Source: Gammaproteobacteria bacterium
Lineage (GTDB): Bacteria > Pseudomonadota > Gammaproteobacteria > Steroidobacterales > Woeseiaceae
NCBI GenBank assembly: GCA_029884165.1
Contig: JAOUIH010000025.1
Span: forward strand, 1-41,225
Direction of reading: 5' to 3'
Length of the DNA: 41,225 nt
Shown: in pieces, positions 15,297 through 24,229 of the stretch
Numbering within the stretch: the stretch's first letter is position 1
How the letters are laid out: every line of letters begins with the position of its first letter
Program-made: the position numbers and the translations under genes
Notes under the pieces: model-generated
What the model was told of the DNA's origin: nothing
The model's database searches: none
The model's input: only the letters and a program-made list of their open reading frames with translations

Positions 15297-15746
15297 TTGA
15301 CTACAAGAGCAAGGCTGAATCCGCGGTCGAGGCGGCAACGCGGCTTCACCCTCATCGAGATCATGGTCGTCGTTATCATCCTCGGGATACTCGCGGCCAT
15401 TGTCGCGCCGAACGTGATCGGCCGCGTCGGCGAAGCGCAGGTGACGGCGGCGCGGCAGGACCTCCGCAGCATCGAGAGCGCGCTGAAGCTATATCGGCTG
15501 GACAACTTCAGCTACCCGACCACGGAGCAGGGGCTGGAGGCACTGGTGGCCAAGCCCGCGGACCCGAACGTTCGAAACTGGAAAGGGCCGTATGTCGAGC
15601 GCGTCCCCAGGGATCCCTGGGGTAATCCCTACCTGTACCTGAGTCCCGGCAATAACGGCGAGATCGACATCTATACGATGGGCCGCGACGGCCGCCCGGG
15701 TGGCGAAGGCGAAGACGCCGACATCGGCAACTGGAATCTCGAATAA
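15297..15746 (+). CDS. gspG: Type II secretion major pseudopilin
   Basis: GspG is the main subunit of the periplasmic pseudopilus that drives secretion. The 149-residue product has a short basic leader, the prepilin peptidase site RGFTLIEIMVVV and a hydrophobic N-terminal helix. DPWGNPYLYLSPG and the acidic DIGNWNLE tail match the calcium-binding end of GspG. I place the start at TTG 15297 because GGAG lies 7 bases upstream and the product has family length. The frame continues to an ATG at 15186, but that would overlap the rhombosortase gene and add 37 atypical residues. It is first in gspGHIJKLMN. Confidence 0.93.
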   Translation: MTTRARLNPRSRRQRGFTLIEIMVVVIILGILAAIVAPNVIGRVGEAQVTAARQDLRSIESALKLYRLDNFSYPTTEQGLEALVAKPADPNVRNWKGPYVERVPRDPWGNPYLYLSPGNNGEIDIYTMGRDGRPGGEGEDADIGNWNLE

Positions 15747-15754
15747 GGCCGGGT

Positions 15755-16345
15755 ATGACAGCCGGCCTGCACGTCCGGCCCTCGCCCCTGCGGCACCGGG
15801 GCTTCACGCTGATCGAAATCCTGGTGGTCGTCGTGATCATCGCCGTCCTCAGTTCACTGGTGTTGCTGTCCGTCGGCGTCGTGCACGACGACCGGGATGT
15901 CGACACCGAAGTCCGGCGTATGGCGTCCCTGATCGAACTGGCGGCCGACGAGGCCGTGCTGCAGGGCCGCGACTTCGGCGTCGAGTTTCTCCTCGCCGGC
16001 TATCGTTTCGTCGAGCTGGATCCGCTGCTCGGGCGCTGGAACGAGGTCGTCGGCGACGACCTGCTGCGCCCCCGCCGCCTGCCGGAGGACATGGAATTCG
16101 ACGTCCTGATCGAAGGTCGGCGCATCCGTCTGGCACGTGAAGCCGCCGCCGCCACCAAGGACGGCAAGGAACAGGGATCAGGGCTTGCCAAGAATTACGC
16201 GCCGCATGCACTGATCCTGTCCAGCGGCGACCTGACGCCCCTGGAACTCACGCTCGTTCGACGAACCGACGACCTGTCGCAGCGACTGCGCATCGTCCCG
16301 GGTGGTGACATCAAGATTGGCGAAGACGATGACGAGATGCAGTGA
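15755..16345 (+). CDS. gspH: Type II secretion minor pseudopilin GspH
   Basis: The 196-residue protein has the prepilin site HRGFTLIEILVVVVII at about residues 14-29, followed by one hydrophobic helix and a globular domain with VDTEVRRMASLIELAADEAVLQGRDFGVEF. This is the characteristic GspH helix-strand unit. It is one of four minor pseudopilins that cap the pseudopilus. AAGG lies 6 bases before the ATG, and only 8 bases separate it from gspG. The C-terminal half contains a charged, disordered-looking stretch (AAAATKDGKEQGSG). Confidence 0.88.
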   Translation: MTAGLHVRPSPLRHRGFTLIEILVVVVIIAVLSSLVLLSVGVVHDDRDVDTEVRRMASLIELAADEAVLQGRDFGVEFLLAGYRFVELDPLLGRWNEVVGDDLLRPRRLPEDMEFDVLIEGRRIRLAREAAAATKDGKEQGSGLAKNYAPHALILSSGDLTPLELTLVRRTDDLSQRLRIVPGGDIKIGEDDDEMQ

Positions 16346-16361
16346 GTTCCGCGAGCTTCGA

Positions 16362-16784
16362 ATGCGTCGGCGCGGCTTTACGCTGATCGAGGTCGTCATT
16401 GCGCTGGCGATTGCGGCGGTTTCGCTGGCGGCCGTCACGGCCGCGATCAGCCAGATGGTCGATGCCGCCAACGGCGTACAGGAGCGGACCTACGCAAGCT
16501 GGATTGCCCAGAACCGCATTGCCGAGATGCGCCTCGCCAATGTCATTCCGGAAGTCGACACCTCGCGTGGCGAGGTTACCTTCGCCGGGATGGACTGGGA
16601 GTGGCGTGCGACGGTATCCGAGACGGGCGTTGAGGGCCTGTTCCGGGTCGACGTGGACGTCGGCCGCGCCGGCGCCGACGGGTACATCCGGACGGTGTCC
16701 GGCTTTATCGGGGAGCCGGTAGTCCCCGGCGACGCCAATCTCGCCTGGAGCCTGGCCTCGGGCCCGGCCGGAGCGGATCAATGA
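16362..16784 (+). CDS. gspI: Type II secretion minor pseudopilin GspI
   Basis: The product is 140 residues with a very short leader (MRRRG) and the site GFTLIEVVIALAIAAVSLAAV, then the GspI-type motif YASWIAQNRIAEMRL and the VSETGVEGLFRVDVDV strand. GspI is part of the I-J-K tip complex. The frame is open upstream to ATG 16302, overlapping gspH; I prefer ATG 16362 because it gives the short leader usual in this family. ATG 16329 is an alternative. It overlaps gspJ by 4 bases (ATGA). Confidence 0.87.
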   Translation: MRRRGFTLIEVVIALAIAAVSLAAVTAAISQMVDAANGVQERTYASWIAQNRIAEMRLANVIPEVDTSRGEVTFAGMDWEWRATVSETGVEGLFRVDVDVGRAGADGYIRTVSGFIGEPVVPGDANLAWSLASGPAGADQ

Positions 16785-17398
16785 GGCGCCGCCCCGATCT
16801 CGGCGGTTTCACCCTGATCGAAATCCTGGTAGCGCTGGCCGTGTTCGCCGTCCTGTCGGCGCTGGCGTACGGAACCCTGGGCCAGACGCTGACCAGCGCG
16901 GAGATACTGTCGTCGCGGATGGATCGACTGCAGGCCATACAGCGGACCGTGCAGCGCATCGAGCAGGACATGATACAGCTCGCGCCGCGCCCGGTGCGCA
17001 GCGAGCTGGGTGACAGCTATAACCCCGCGCTGCGCACAGATTTCCAGTCCGGCTTCGCACTCGAACTGACCCGCGGCGGTTGGAACAATCCGATTGCGCT
17101 GCCGCGAGGCACCCTGCAGCGGGCCGCCTACCGGCTCGAGGAGGACCGGCTGGTCCGCTACCACTGGAACGTGCTCGACCGGACCTTGAGCAACGAAATG
17201 ATAGGCGTCACGCTGCTGGACGACGTGGACAGCGTTGTCTTCCGTTTCATGCTGGAAAACGGGGAGTGGACGGACCAGTGGCCACCGCCCCAGCGCGCCG
17301 GCCCGCTGGGGCTGCGCATACGGCCCCGTGCGGTGCAGCTCGTGCTGACGCTGGTCGACGAGGGCGAGATCACGCGCCTGATCGAGGTAAGCCCGTGA
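16781..17398 (+). CDS. gspJ: Type II secretion minor pseudopilin GspJ
   Basis: The 205-residue protein has a short leader and GGFTLIEILVALAVFAVLSALAYGTL as the prepilin helix, then IQRTVQRIEQDMIQLAPRPVR, the long helix-turn found in GspJ. LVRYHWNVLDRTLSNEMIGVTLLDDV and VRPRAVQLVLTL-like strands follow. It belongs to the pseudopilus tip complex. Start and stop overlap neighbouring genes by 4 bases on each side (ATGA with gspI, GTGA with gspK), which suggests tight translational coupling. Confidence 0.9.
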   Translation: MRRRPDLGGFTLIEILVALAVFAVLSALAYGTLGQTLTSAEILSSRMDRLQAIQRTVQRIEQDMIQLAPRPVRSELGDSYNPALRTDFQSGFALELTRGGWNNPIALPRGTLQRAAYRLEEDRLVRYHWNVLDRTLSNEMIGVTLLDDVDSVVFRFMLENGEWTDQWPPPQRAGPLGLRIRPRAVQLVLTLVDEGEITRLIEVSP

Positions 17399-18333
17399 GG
17401 ATGCCTGCATTTTCGGGACGCCGGCGGGCGCGCGGCGTGGCGATGATCACGGCCATGCTGATCGCTGCGCTCGCGGCGATCGTGGCGGCCAACCTGGCAT
17501 GGGACAATGCGCTCGACGTGCGTCGTACGACGATGATGCTCAATCGCGACCAGGCCATGCAGGTCGCGCTCGGTGCCGAGAGCTGGGTCGCTTCGATCCT
17601 TCGCGACGACCTGGCGGACAGCACGACCGATCACCTGGGCGAACTCTGGGCCACTCAACTGCCCGGCCTGCCGATTGAGGGCGGCGAGGTCTTTGGCGTT
17701 GTAGAGGACCTGCAGGGGCGATTCAACGTCAACAACCTGGTCGACGACAGCGGCCAGATCGACGAACCGTCACTCGAGCAGTTTCGTCGGCTGGTTGCAA
17801 CCCTGGGTCTCGATCCGCGAATCGCCGGCATCATGGCCGACTGGATAGATGCCGATCTCGACGCGTCGTTTCCCGATGGCGCCGAGGACAGTATCTATAC
17901 CGGATTCTTCCCGCCGTACCGCACCGCGAACCTCCCGCTGAGCAGCGCGAGCGAACTCGCAGCGCTCGAAGGCATGGACAAGGCAAGCTTCGACCTGCTG
18001 TCTCCGCACATCGTCGCCCTGCCCGGCCGCACGGCGATCAACGTCAATACGGCCACCGCTGCCGTACTGCAATCGCTGAGTGAGAACATGTCGGCGGCCG
18101 AAGTCGAGGGCCTTGTCGCGGAGCGGCAGTCCGCCGGGTTTGCCAGCGTCGAGGACGCGTTCACGACGCTCGTAGAACCCGAGGTGCTCAATACGCTCGC
18201 CGAAACGACCAGTTATTTCCAATTGCGGGTCGTGGTACGTATTGATACCGTTCGCATCACGCTTTACAGCGTGCTGCAACGCGGCGCACAGGGTAACGTT
18301 ACCCCCATACTCCGCAGCTTTGGAACCGGCTGA
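17395..18333 (+). CDS. gspK: Type II secretion minor pseudopilin GspK
   Basis: The 312-residue protein is the largest pseudopilin and caps the tip. After a basic leader (RRRARG) a hydrophobic segment (MITAMLIAALAAIVAANLAW) is followed by VEDLQGRFNVNNLV, MADWIDADLDA with a helix-hairpin-helix-like region, and INVNTATAAVLQSL. All are standard GspK blocks. The Glu at +5 usual in other pseudopilins is absent, as expected for GspK. I choose GTG 17395, which overlaps the gspJ stop and has GAGG 7 bases upstream; ATG 17401 is nearly as good. The open frame extends to 17080 but that part is shadow sequence within gspJ. Confidence 0.9.
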   Translation: MRMPAFSGRRRARGVAMITAMLIAALAAIVAANLAWDNALDVRRTTMMLNRDQAMQVALGAESWVASILRDDLADSTTDHLGELWATQLPGLPIEGGEVFGVVEDLQGRFNVNNLVDDSGQIDEPSLEQFRRLVATLGLDPRIAGIMADWIDADLDASFPDGAEDSIYTGFFPPYRTANLPLSSASELAALEGMDKASFDLLSPHIVALPGRTAINVNTATAAVLQSLSENMSAAEVEGLVAERQSAGFASVEDAFTTLVEPEVLNTLAETTSYFQLRVVVRIDTVRITLYSVLQRGAQGNVTPILRSFGTG

Positions 18334-18335
18334 AC

Positions 18336-19598
18336 ATGGCGGAATTTCTGGTAATCCGAATTGGCGAAGGCGAATCTGCTCCCGCGGCGTGGATCGCCGT
18401 AGACTCGAGCGGCACCCGTCTCGGGCCGCCCTCGTCGGGCGACCTGGCAGCCGCGACTCCGGCGGCCGCCGACAGGAAAGTCATCGTGCTGGTGCCCGCG
18501 ACGGAGGTGCTGACGACGACCATAGATCTGCCGATCAAGTCCGCCGCGAGGATCCAGTCCGCCCTGCCCTTCGCGCTCGAGGAGTTCCTGGCCGATGACG
18601 TCGAGGACCTGCACTTCGCCGCAGGCGCACGACGCGAAACCGGCCGGCTGCCGGTGTCGGTCATCAACCGGCAGAAACTGCGGGACTGGCTGGACCAGTG
18701 GCGCGCTCTGGGCCTGCGCCCGAGCGCTGTCATGGCTGACTGCTATGGCCTGGCCCGTCTGCCGGGCACGATCAGCATGCTCGTCACGGCAGACCAGGTC
18801 TACGTCAACGACGGCGCGGATACGGAACTCGTACTGCAGGGCGTGGGCCCGCAGGAGGCGCTGGCGGCCATCGGCGTCATTGACGACGGCGACGAACCGG
18901 GCGGCGCGGAGAGAGGCCGTCCGCGCCACGTACTGGCTTACTGCGACGCCGAGGCCGAGCAGAAGTACGCGCGTGAGTGGCTCGCGGTCCGGCATGATTT
19001 CGAAGATCTCGACATCAAACTGCTTCCCGATGGCGCCCTGCCGAGACTGGCCGTTACCGTCGCGAGCGGCGCCGGCGTCAACCTGCTGCAGGGCGAGTTC
19101 GGCGCGAAGACCGAGTATGCCGCGCTGCTCAGGCCCTGGCGGCACGCCGCGATGCTGCTGCTCGCTCTTGCAGTGACGCTCGTGGCCGGTCGCAGCCTTG
19201 AATTCCTGGAATTGCGAAACCGTGCCGGCGAACTCGAGGCGAGTTTCCTGGCCGAATACCGCGAGATCGCACCGACCGTCGAATCGGTGCCGGACCCGGC
19301 GGCCGTCGTCGCTTCCCTGCGGGCACGCGCCGGCGGCGGACAGGCGCCGGCCGTGTTCCTGCAGTCGCTCGAACATCTGAGCCGCGCCATGCAACAGAAC
19401 CGCGAGGCAACGATCGAGGCCATCAGTTACCGTGCCGGCGTAGTCGACGTCCGGCTTACGGCACCCAGCGTGTCGGTGCTGGACAACATCACCCGGGTGA
19501 TCGGCGAGAGCGGCGCTTTCCAGGCCCGCATCCAGTCGACTGACCAGGAAGGCGAAAAGGTGAACAGCCGACTCCAGATCCAGGCAGGTGGCGCGTGA
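18336..19598 (+). CDS. gspL: Type II secretion inner-membrane protein GspL
   Basis: GspL links the cytoplasmic ATPase GspE to the inner-membrane platform. The 420-residue protein has an actin-like cytoplasmic domain (about 1-250) including LVPATEVLTTTIDLP and LPFALEEFLADDVEDLHFA, one transmembrane helix near residues 270-290, and a ferredoxin-like periplasmic domain with ISYRAGVVDVRLTAPSVSVLD. Order and length match the family. It starts 2 bases after gspK and overlaps gspM by 4 bases. Confidence 0.9.
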   Translation: MAEFLVIRIGEGESAPAAWIAVDSSGTRLGPPSSGDLAAATPAAADRKVIVLVPATEVLTTTIDLPIKSAARIQSALPFALEEFLADDVEDLHFAAGARRETGRLPVSVINRQKLRDWLDQWRALGLRPSAVMADCYGLARLPGTISMLVTADQVYVNDGADTELVLQGVGPQEALAAIGVIDDGDEPGGAERGRPRHVLAYCDAEAEQKYAREWLAVRHDFEDLDIKLLPDGALPRLAVTVASGAGVNLLQGEFGAKTEYAALLRPWRHAAMLLLALAVTLVAGRSLEFLELRNRAGELEASFLAEYREIAPTVESVPDPAAVVASLRARAGGGQAPAVFLQSLEHLSRAMQQNREATIEAISYRAGVVDVRLTAPSVSVLDNITRVIGESGAFQARIQSTDQEGEKVNSRLQIQAGGA

Positions 19599-20071
19599 TC
19601 GAGTGGCTGACCTCCCTGCAGGCCCGTGAACGAGCGATGGTCATCGTCGCGGCCGTGTTCGTGGTGTGCGCCGCTTTCTATGCAGGATCGGTGCAACTGG
19701 ACCGCAAAATCACCAGGCTCGGCAACGATGTCGCCATGCTGGAACGGGCGCTCGCCGAATTGAAACCGCTGAAGCTTGCAATTCAGAACAGCGGCGGCAG
19801 TACCGTGCCCGCGGCCGGCAACCAGTCGCTGGTTGTTGTCGTCGACAGCACCCTGCGGCAACGAAACCTGTATTCCTCCTTGCAGCGCAGCCAGCCGACC
19901 GGCGACAACGCAATCCGGGTCGAGTTCGAGAACATCGCTTTCGATGAGCTGATTGCCTGGCTCGGAGAGATCAATGCCGCTCACGGCATGCAGGTATCCA
20001 GCGGCAGTTTTTCCGTCACGACGCAAAATGCAGCCGGCCGGGTCAACGCGAGTCTGAACCTGGAGCGGTGA
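19595..20071 (+). CDS. gspM: Type II secretion inner-membrane protein GspM
   Basis: The 158-residue protein has a short cytoplasmic start (IEWLTSLQARER), one transmembrane helix (about residues 13-31) and a small periplasmic domain with LVVVVDSTLRQRNLYSSLQRSQP and ENIAFDELIAWLGEI. The second stretch is typical of GspM. It partners GspL in the assembly platform. It starts with GTG overlapping the gspL stop, and its own stop overlaps the gspN GTG. Confidence 0.88.
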   Translation: MIEWLTSLQARERAMVIVAAVFVVCAAFYAGSVQLDRKITRLGNDVAMLERALAELKPLKLAIQNSGGSTVPAAGNQSLVVVVDSTLRQRNLYSSLQRSQPTGDNAIRVEFENIAFDELIAWLGEINAAHGMQVSSGSFSVTTQNAAGRVNASLNLER

Positions 20072-20814
20072 CCGGACAAATGCTCAACCGGCGAAACATC
20101 CTGCTCGCCGCGACAGTCTTTGTCGCGGGACTGATCGCCCTGTTTCCGGCGCGGGTCGCTTACCACGTGCTGGCCCCATCGACCGTTAGGCTTGCGGGCA
20201 TCGAAGGCTCCATCTGGTCCGGGCGGGTCAGCGAGGGCCAGGTAATGAACGTTTACCTGCGGGACCTCCGCTGGACGCTGCGCCCATTGGATTTGTTTCG
20301 CGGCCGGCTCATGTATCGTTTCAGCGTGGACCCGGCCGGCGGCTTCCTGGACGGGGATGCCGGCGTGAGCGTGACGGGCCGCCTGATCCTCCAGGATGTC
20401 GAAGGCGGTATCGCGATCGGGGCCCTGCAGCAGGTAGTGGCAACGCCGGGTATCGAGGGCAATGTTCGCCTGCAGTTGGCCGAGTTCGTCCTGGACAGCG
20501 GGGTGCCCGCCTCCCTCGACGGGACGGTGCAGGTAACCGGCCTTCTGGCCCGAGGCCTGTCGCCGACGCCGGTCGGCGATTTTCGGGCGCAATTCGCCAC
20601 GACTCCCGAGGGCATAGTCGGGAGCATCGAGGACGTCGCGGCGATGCTGGACGTCGCCGGCAGTATCCGGGTCCGCCCGGAACGCAGCTATGTCCTCACC
20701 GGTCTCGTCGCGCCTACGGCGACGACCCCGGCGTCGGTGGTCGACCAACTCCGCTTCCTGGGCTCGCCGAACGAACGGGGGCAACGGGAATTTCGTTTCG
20801 AAGGCCGGTTCTGA
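20068..20814 (+). CDS. gspN: Type II secretion protein GspN
   Basis: The 248-residue protein has one N-terminal membrane helix (about 9-29, ILLAATVFVAGLIALFPARVAYHVL) and a periplasmic beta-rich domain with GIEGSIWSGR and LRDLRWTLRPLDLFRGRLMYRFSV, both GspN signatures. GspN is dispensable in some systems and its exact role is unclear. It is the last gene in the operon; its stop is 10 bases from the convergent AddA-like stop, with no room for a separate terminator. gspC, D, E and F are not in this operon. Confidence 0.87.
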   Translation: MTGQMLNRRNILLAATVFVAGLIALFPARVAYHVLAPSTVRLAGIEGSIWSGRVSEGQVMNVYLRDLRWTLRPLDLFRGRLMYRFSVDPAGGFLDGDAGVSVTGRLILQDVEGGIAIGALQQVVATPGIEGNVRLQLAEFVLDSGVPASLDGTVQVTGLLARGLSPTPVGDFRAQFATTPEGIVGSIEDVAAMLDVAGSIRVRPERSYVLTGLVAPTATTPASVVDQLRFLGSPNERGQREFRFEGRF

Positions 20815-20824
20815 TCCGGGGCGA

Positions 20825-23800
20825 TCAGTCGGCGACTTCGACGAACTCGCCGAGTAACGGGAAATACAGTGCCGTCCTGACCGGCGTCTCCGCGTAGGCC
20901 GCGTAGGCCGCGTAGATCGCCCTGTAACGCGCGAGCTGGACCGCATAGCGACGGGCCTCCTGTTCGAGAAAACCCGCAAGGTCGCCGCCTTCGTGTGTGC
21001 CGGTCTTGTAGTCGACGATCCAGTCCACACCGTCATCGTCACGGCACACGCGGTCGATGACGATGGAGTGCCGCTGCCCTTCCCAGATACCGGTCAAAGC
21101 CAGTTCGGCGGCCCCCTGCGCCGACAGCAGCCAGCGGCCGCGCGGATCGTCGAGCACGCGCGCAAGAGCCTGGCGGACCCGTGTGCAAGCCGTGCCGATG
21201 TCCTCCTCGCCTACGCCCAGCTGTCTTGCCCAGCGGGCGCTGACCGCATCGACCCGGTCCCAGTCGAGATCAGCCGGCAAGGATTTGCCCTGCGACAGGC
21301 GATGCATCCATCGATGCACGATCGTCCCTGCATGACGGGCCACCGTACCGACCCAGCGAAATTCCACTGCCCGCTCGTCGGCAACCGGCAGCGCCGTCGC
21401 GGCCGCTGCGCTCGCTGGTCGACCCGGCGCATCCGGCAGGCGCCAGCCGGCCTCGAGCCGGCGCAGGATGGGCTCGGCGAGGATACCCTCATCGGCATCC
21501 GCAACGCGGGAGCCCGATGCACGTCTGTGGGCTTCGAAGGCCGCCTGAAACTCGTTCGCTATCGCCGGCCAGAGCCGCGCCAGCGGCGTGGCTGCGGCGG
21601 GAGGACGCATCTCGCCATCCTTGCCCGTGCCTACATGGCCGACCAGGTGCAGCGACTTGCGCGCGCGCGTGCAGGCGACATACAGCAACCGGTCGAGTTC
21701 GAGCCGGTCGCTTTCCTTGAGGGACGACTCGATGTACTGGTGCAGCGTATCGCGCTCCAGCTCCGACCGGGCGCCGACGGGGCTGATGATCATCCGGCCC
21801 GTGCCTCCGGGACCGGGGACGTCCAGCCAGCTGAGCACCGACTTGTCCCCTCCCGTCGTCGTCCGTCCGAGCGACGGCAAGACGACGTGATCGAATTGCA
21901 GACCCTTGGACTTGTGCATGGTCATGACCTGTACCCGGCACCCATCCACGAGCGGACTGGACACCCGTTCTTCATCGAGCAGGCGATCCAGTACGGATGG
22001 GTCCGGAAGCGTGCCGGCAACGTCGACCTTGTCGAGCACGCGCAGAAAACTGTACGCGTTTTGGAGCTGCTCCCCGTCGCGCAGCAACGCCGGTCCCCCG
22101 AGTTCGAACCAGGCGCGCTCGACTCGTTCACGCAATCCGATCGATCGATCTACGGCGAAGAGCCTGCCGAGGTGTTCCGCCAAAAGACCGAGTCGCGCCT
22201 GTGCATCCGCCGACAGGCTCGCCAGGCGATCTCCGCTGCGCATGAGATCCCATACCGTGCTGTCCGCGTCGCCCGTCACTAGCGCATGGACATCGACCCA
22301 GCGGAGCCCGACCAGTGGGCTGCGCAACAGGCCGAGCCACGCAGCCCGATCGCCGGCATGGCACCAGGCCCTCGTCAGAGCCAGCAGATCGATGACTTCC
22401 GGCAGGTCGGTAAGCCTGTCAATCTCGACCGCACGATAGGGGATCGCACGTGCACGCAATTCGGCGAGCAGGAGCGGCAACTGCGTGCGACTGCGCACGA
22501 GCACCGCCAGGTCTTCTGCCCGGGACCTGTCCAGGCAGGACTGGATGACTTCCGCCGTAACCTGCGCCTCGCCCGCGGGACTCGCGTCGAACAGCGGATG
22601 CAGCCTTTGTTCGCCGGCGCCGGCCAGCGATTCGACCGGCACGGACTCGGCATAGGATACCGCGCCGGACGCAATATCGTCCGTGGCCGGCAGTATCTGC
22701 GCGAACACCCGGTTGAACCAGTGCACCAGGTGTTCACCGGATCGGAAGTTTCGGCGCAAGGTCAATGCTTCGAGCGGCAGCGCGCCTATGCCGGAACTCC
22801 GTGCGAGTACGAACCGTCCGACCTCGGCATTACGAAACCGGTAAATCGACTGCATCGGATCGCCAACACAAAAGAGGCTCCGTCCGTCCCCCGGCTCCCA
22901 ACCAGCGGTCAGCGTTTCCAGCAGGCGATACTGGCCGATCGACGTATCCTGCATTTCATCGACCAGCAGGTGACGCACGCGATAGTCCATCATCATGGCG
23001 ATCTCGCCCGGCTGCTCAGCCGTGCCCAGGGCCGACTCGGCAGCCAGGGCGACCTCGACATGGTCGGTCACGCCGCGCTCACCGAAAATTCTTTTGAGCT
23101 CGCTGACAGCGACAGGCAGCACCCTGAACAGTGCGAGCAGCACGTCCCACTGCCGATCCTCGTAGCGCGCAGCAGGCAAGGCTCGAACCTCGTGCAACTG
23201 CGCTCGCAGGGTATCGTCCGCCGACAGCAAGCCGATGAGATCGGCCAGGGCACGCTTTTCGTCCTTGTCTTCCGGCGGGAAGCCTTCGTTTTTGGTGAGT
23301 CGATTGCGCCACTTGCCGTCCTTGACGAGGACGAGATCTGCGAGGCAACGCCAGCGCTCGGCCGACCCGGCCGTGTCATCCGGGATGGCGTGCATATCGG
23401 CCAGCGACGCGATGGGGTTCGCCAGCAGCCCGGCTTCCTGCAGCCGCCTGCCTGCATGTGCACCCAGGCGCACGTACTCGTCGACGGCGGACTCCGGAAT
23501 TCGCTCGCGCAGGCGGCGCAGGTGGCGGGTGACGATGAATGCGAGGTTCGACTCCAGGCTGCGCCGGACAGCCGACGGGTCGCCCATTCGGCCGGTCCCT
23601 ACGATCTGGAGCCACTGGTCCCTCGACTGCAGCATGCGTGCGATGTAGGCCACGTAGGTGGCAGTGCTGTTATCGAGATGTTCGAGCACGAGTTCCAGTG
23701 AGCGCCTCAGGGACTCGTCACCCGCCAGCCAGTCCAGCGTCGCAACCGCGGCGGCTCGATAGACCGCCTTCGCGTCGCCATCGGAGACGGTAGTCGGCGT

Positions 23801-24229
23801 TCCGCCCAGCCCGGAGCTTAGCGGCAGGAACCTGGCGATGCTCGCGCACAAGGCATCGAGCGTCAGCATCCGCATGCGTCGCGGCGAATTGATCAGGTCC
23901 CAGCCGCGCTCGGCATCGCGTTGCATGACCCGGCCCGCTATTTCCCGGGTGATTTTCTCGTGTGCCTGTGTGGCCTCGACCTCGTCCCGCGCCTGCTCCA
24001 GCGCGCGCAGGACGCGTTCCTGCATCTCGGTCGCTGCCTTGCGCGTGAACGTAATCGCGAGCACTTCCTCAGGCTCGTCGACGACCGTCAACAGGCACAG
24101 GTAGCGCTGGATCAGGAGCTCGGTCTTGCCCGAGCCGGCCGGCGCCTGCACGATGAACGAACGACGCACGTCGAGGGCTTCCTGGCGGGCCCTGGCGTCT
24201 GCCGCGAGCAGCGTCGCGTCACTGGTCAC
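20825..24229 (-). CDS. AddA-like UvrD-type helicase with C-terminal PD-(D/E)XK nuclease
   Basis: This 1134-residue protein is a superfamily 1 helicase fused to a RecB-family nuclease, expected to process double-strand breaks together with the AddB-like gene. Visible motifs are Walker A APAGSGKTELLIQRY (29-43), ITFTRKAATEMQERV (Ia), LLVDEMQDTS (Walker B), VGDPMQSIYRFRNAEVGRF (III), VMTMHKSKGLQFDHVVLPSL (V) and CTRARKSLHLVG (VI). The nuclease ends with DRVCRDDDGVDWIVDYKTG. No catalytic residue seems missing. Start is GTG 24229, overlapping the upstream gene by 11 bases. Proteins of this class pair with TIGR03623-type partners in proteobacteria. I leave the symbol blank because orthology to Bacillus AddA is only at family level. 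Confidence 0.87.
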   Translation of the reverse strand: MTSDATLLAADARARQEALDVRRSFIVQAPAGSGKTELLIQRYLCLLTVVDEPEEVLAITFTRKAATEMQERVLRALEQARDEVEATQAHEKITREIAGRVMQRDAERGWDLINSPRRMRMLTLDALCASIARFLPLSSGLGGTPTTVSDGDAKAVYRAAAVATLDWLAGDESLRRSLELVLEHLDNSTATYVAYIARMLQSRDQWLQIVGTGRMGDPSAVRRSLESNLAFIVTRHLRRLRERIPESAVDEYVRLGAHAGRRLQEAGLLANPIASLADMHAIPDDTAGSAERWRCLADLVLVKDGKWRNRLTKNEGFPPEDKDEKRALADLIGLLSADDTLRAQLHEVRALPAARYEDRQWDVLLALFRVLPVAVSELKRIFGERGVTDHVEVALAAESALGTAEQPGEIAMMMDYRVRHLLVDEMQDTSIGQYRLLETLTAGWEPGDGRSLFCVGDPMQSIYRFRNAEVGRFVLARSSGIGALPLEALTLRRNFRSGEHLVHWFNRVFAQILPATDDIASGAVSYAESVPVESLAGAGEQRLHPLFDASPAGEAQVTAEVIQSCLDRSRAEDLAVLVRSRTQLPLLLAELRARAIPYRAVEIDRLTDLPEVIDLLALTRAWCHAGDRAAWLGLLRSPLVGLRWVDVHALVTGDADSTVWDLMRSGDRLASLSADAQARLGLLAEHLGRLFAVDRSIGLRERVERAWFELGGPALLRDGEQLQNAYSFLRVLDKVDVAGTLPDPSVLDRLLDEERVSSPLVDGCRVQVMTMHKSKGLQFDHVVLPSLGRTTTGGDKSVLSWLDVPGPGGTGRMIISPVGARSELERDTLHQYIESSLKESDRLELDRLLYVACTRARKSLHLVGHVGTGKDGEMRPPAAATPLARLWPAIANEFQAAFEAHRRASGSRVADADEGILAEPILRRLEAGWRLPDAPGRPASAAAATALPVADERAVEFRWVGTVARHAGTIVHRWMHRLSQGKSLPADLDWDRVDAVSARWARQLGVGEEDIGTACTRVRQALARVLDDPRGRWLLSAQGAAELALTGIWEGQRHSIVIDRVCRDDDGVDWIVDYKTGTHEGGDLAGFLEQEARRYAVQLARYRAIYAAYAAYAETPVRTALYFPLLGEFVEVAD

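Noticed and set aside
18264..19394. A 376-codon minus-strand frame opposite gspL
   Set aside because: It is a shadow of gspL; no recognisable motif and an unlikely position inside a tightly coupled operon.
22286..23701. A 471-codon plus-strand frame inside the AddA-like gene
   Set aside because: The minus strand here encodes clear helicase motifs. The plus frame has no domain and no ribosome site.
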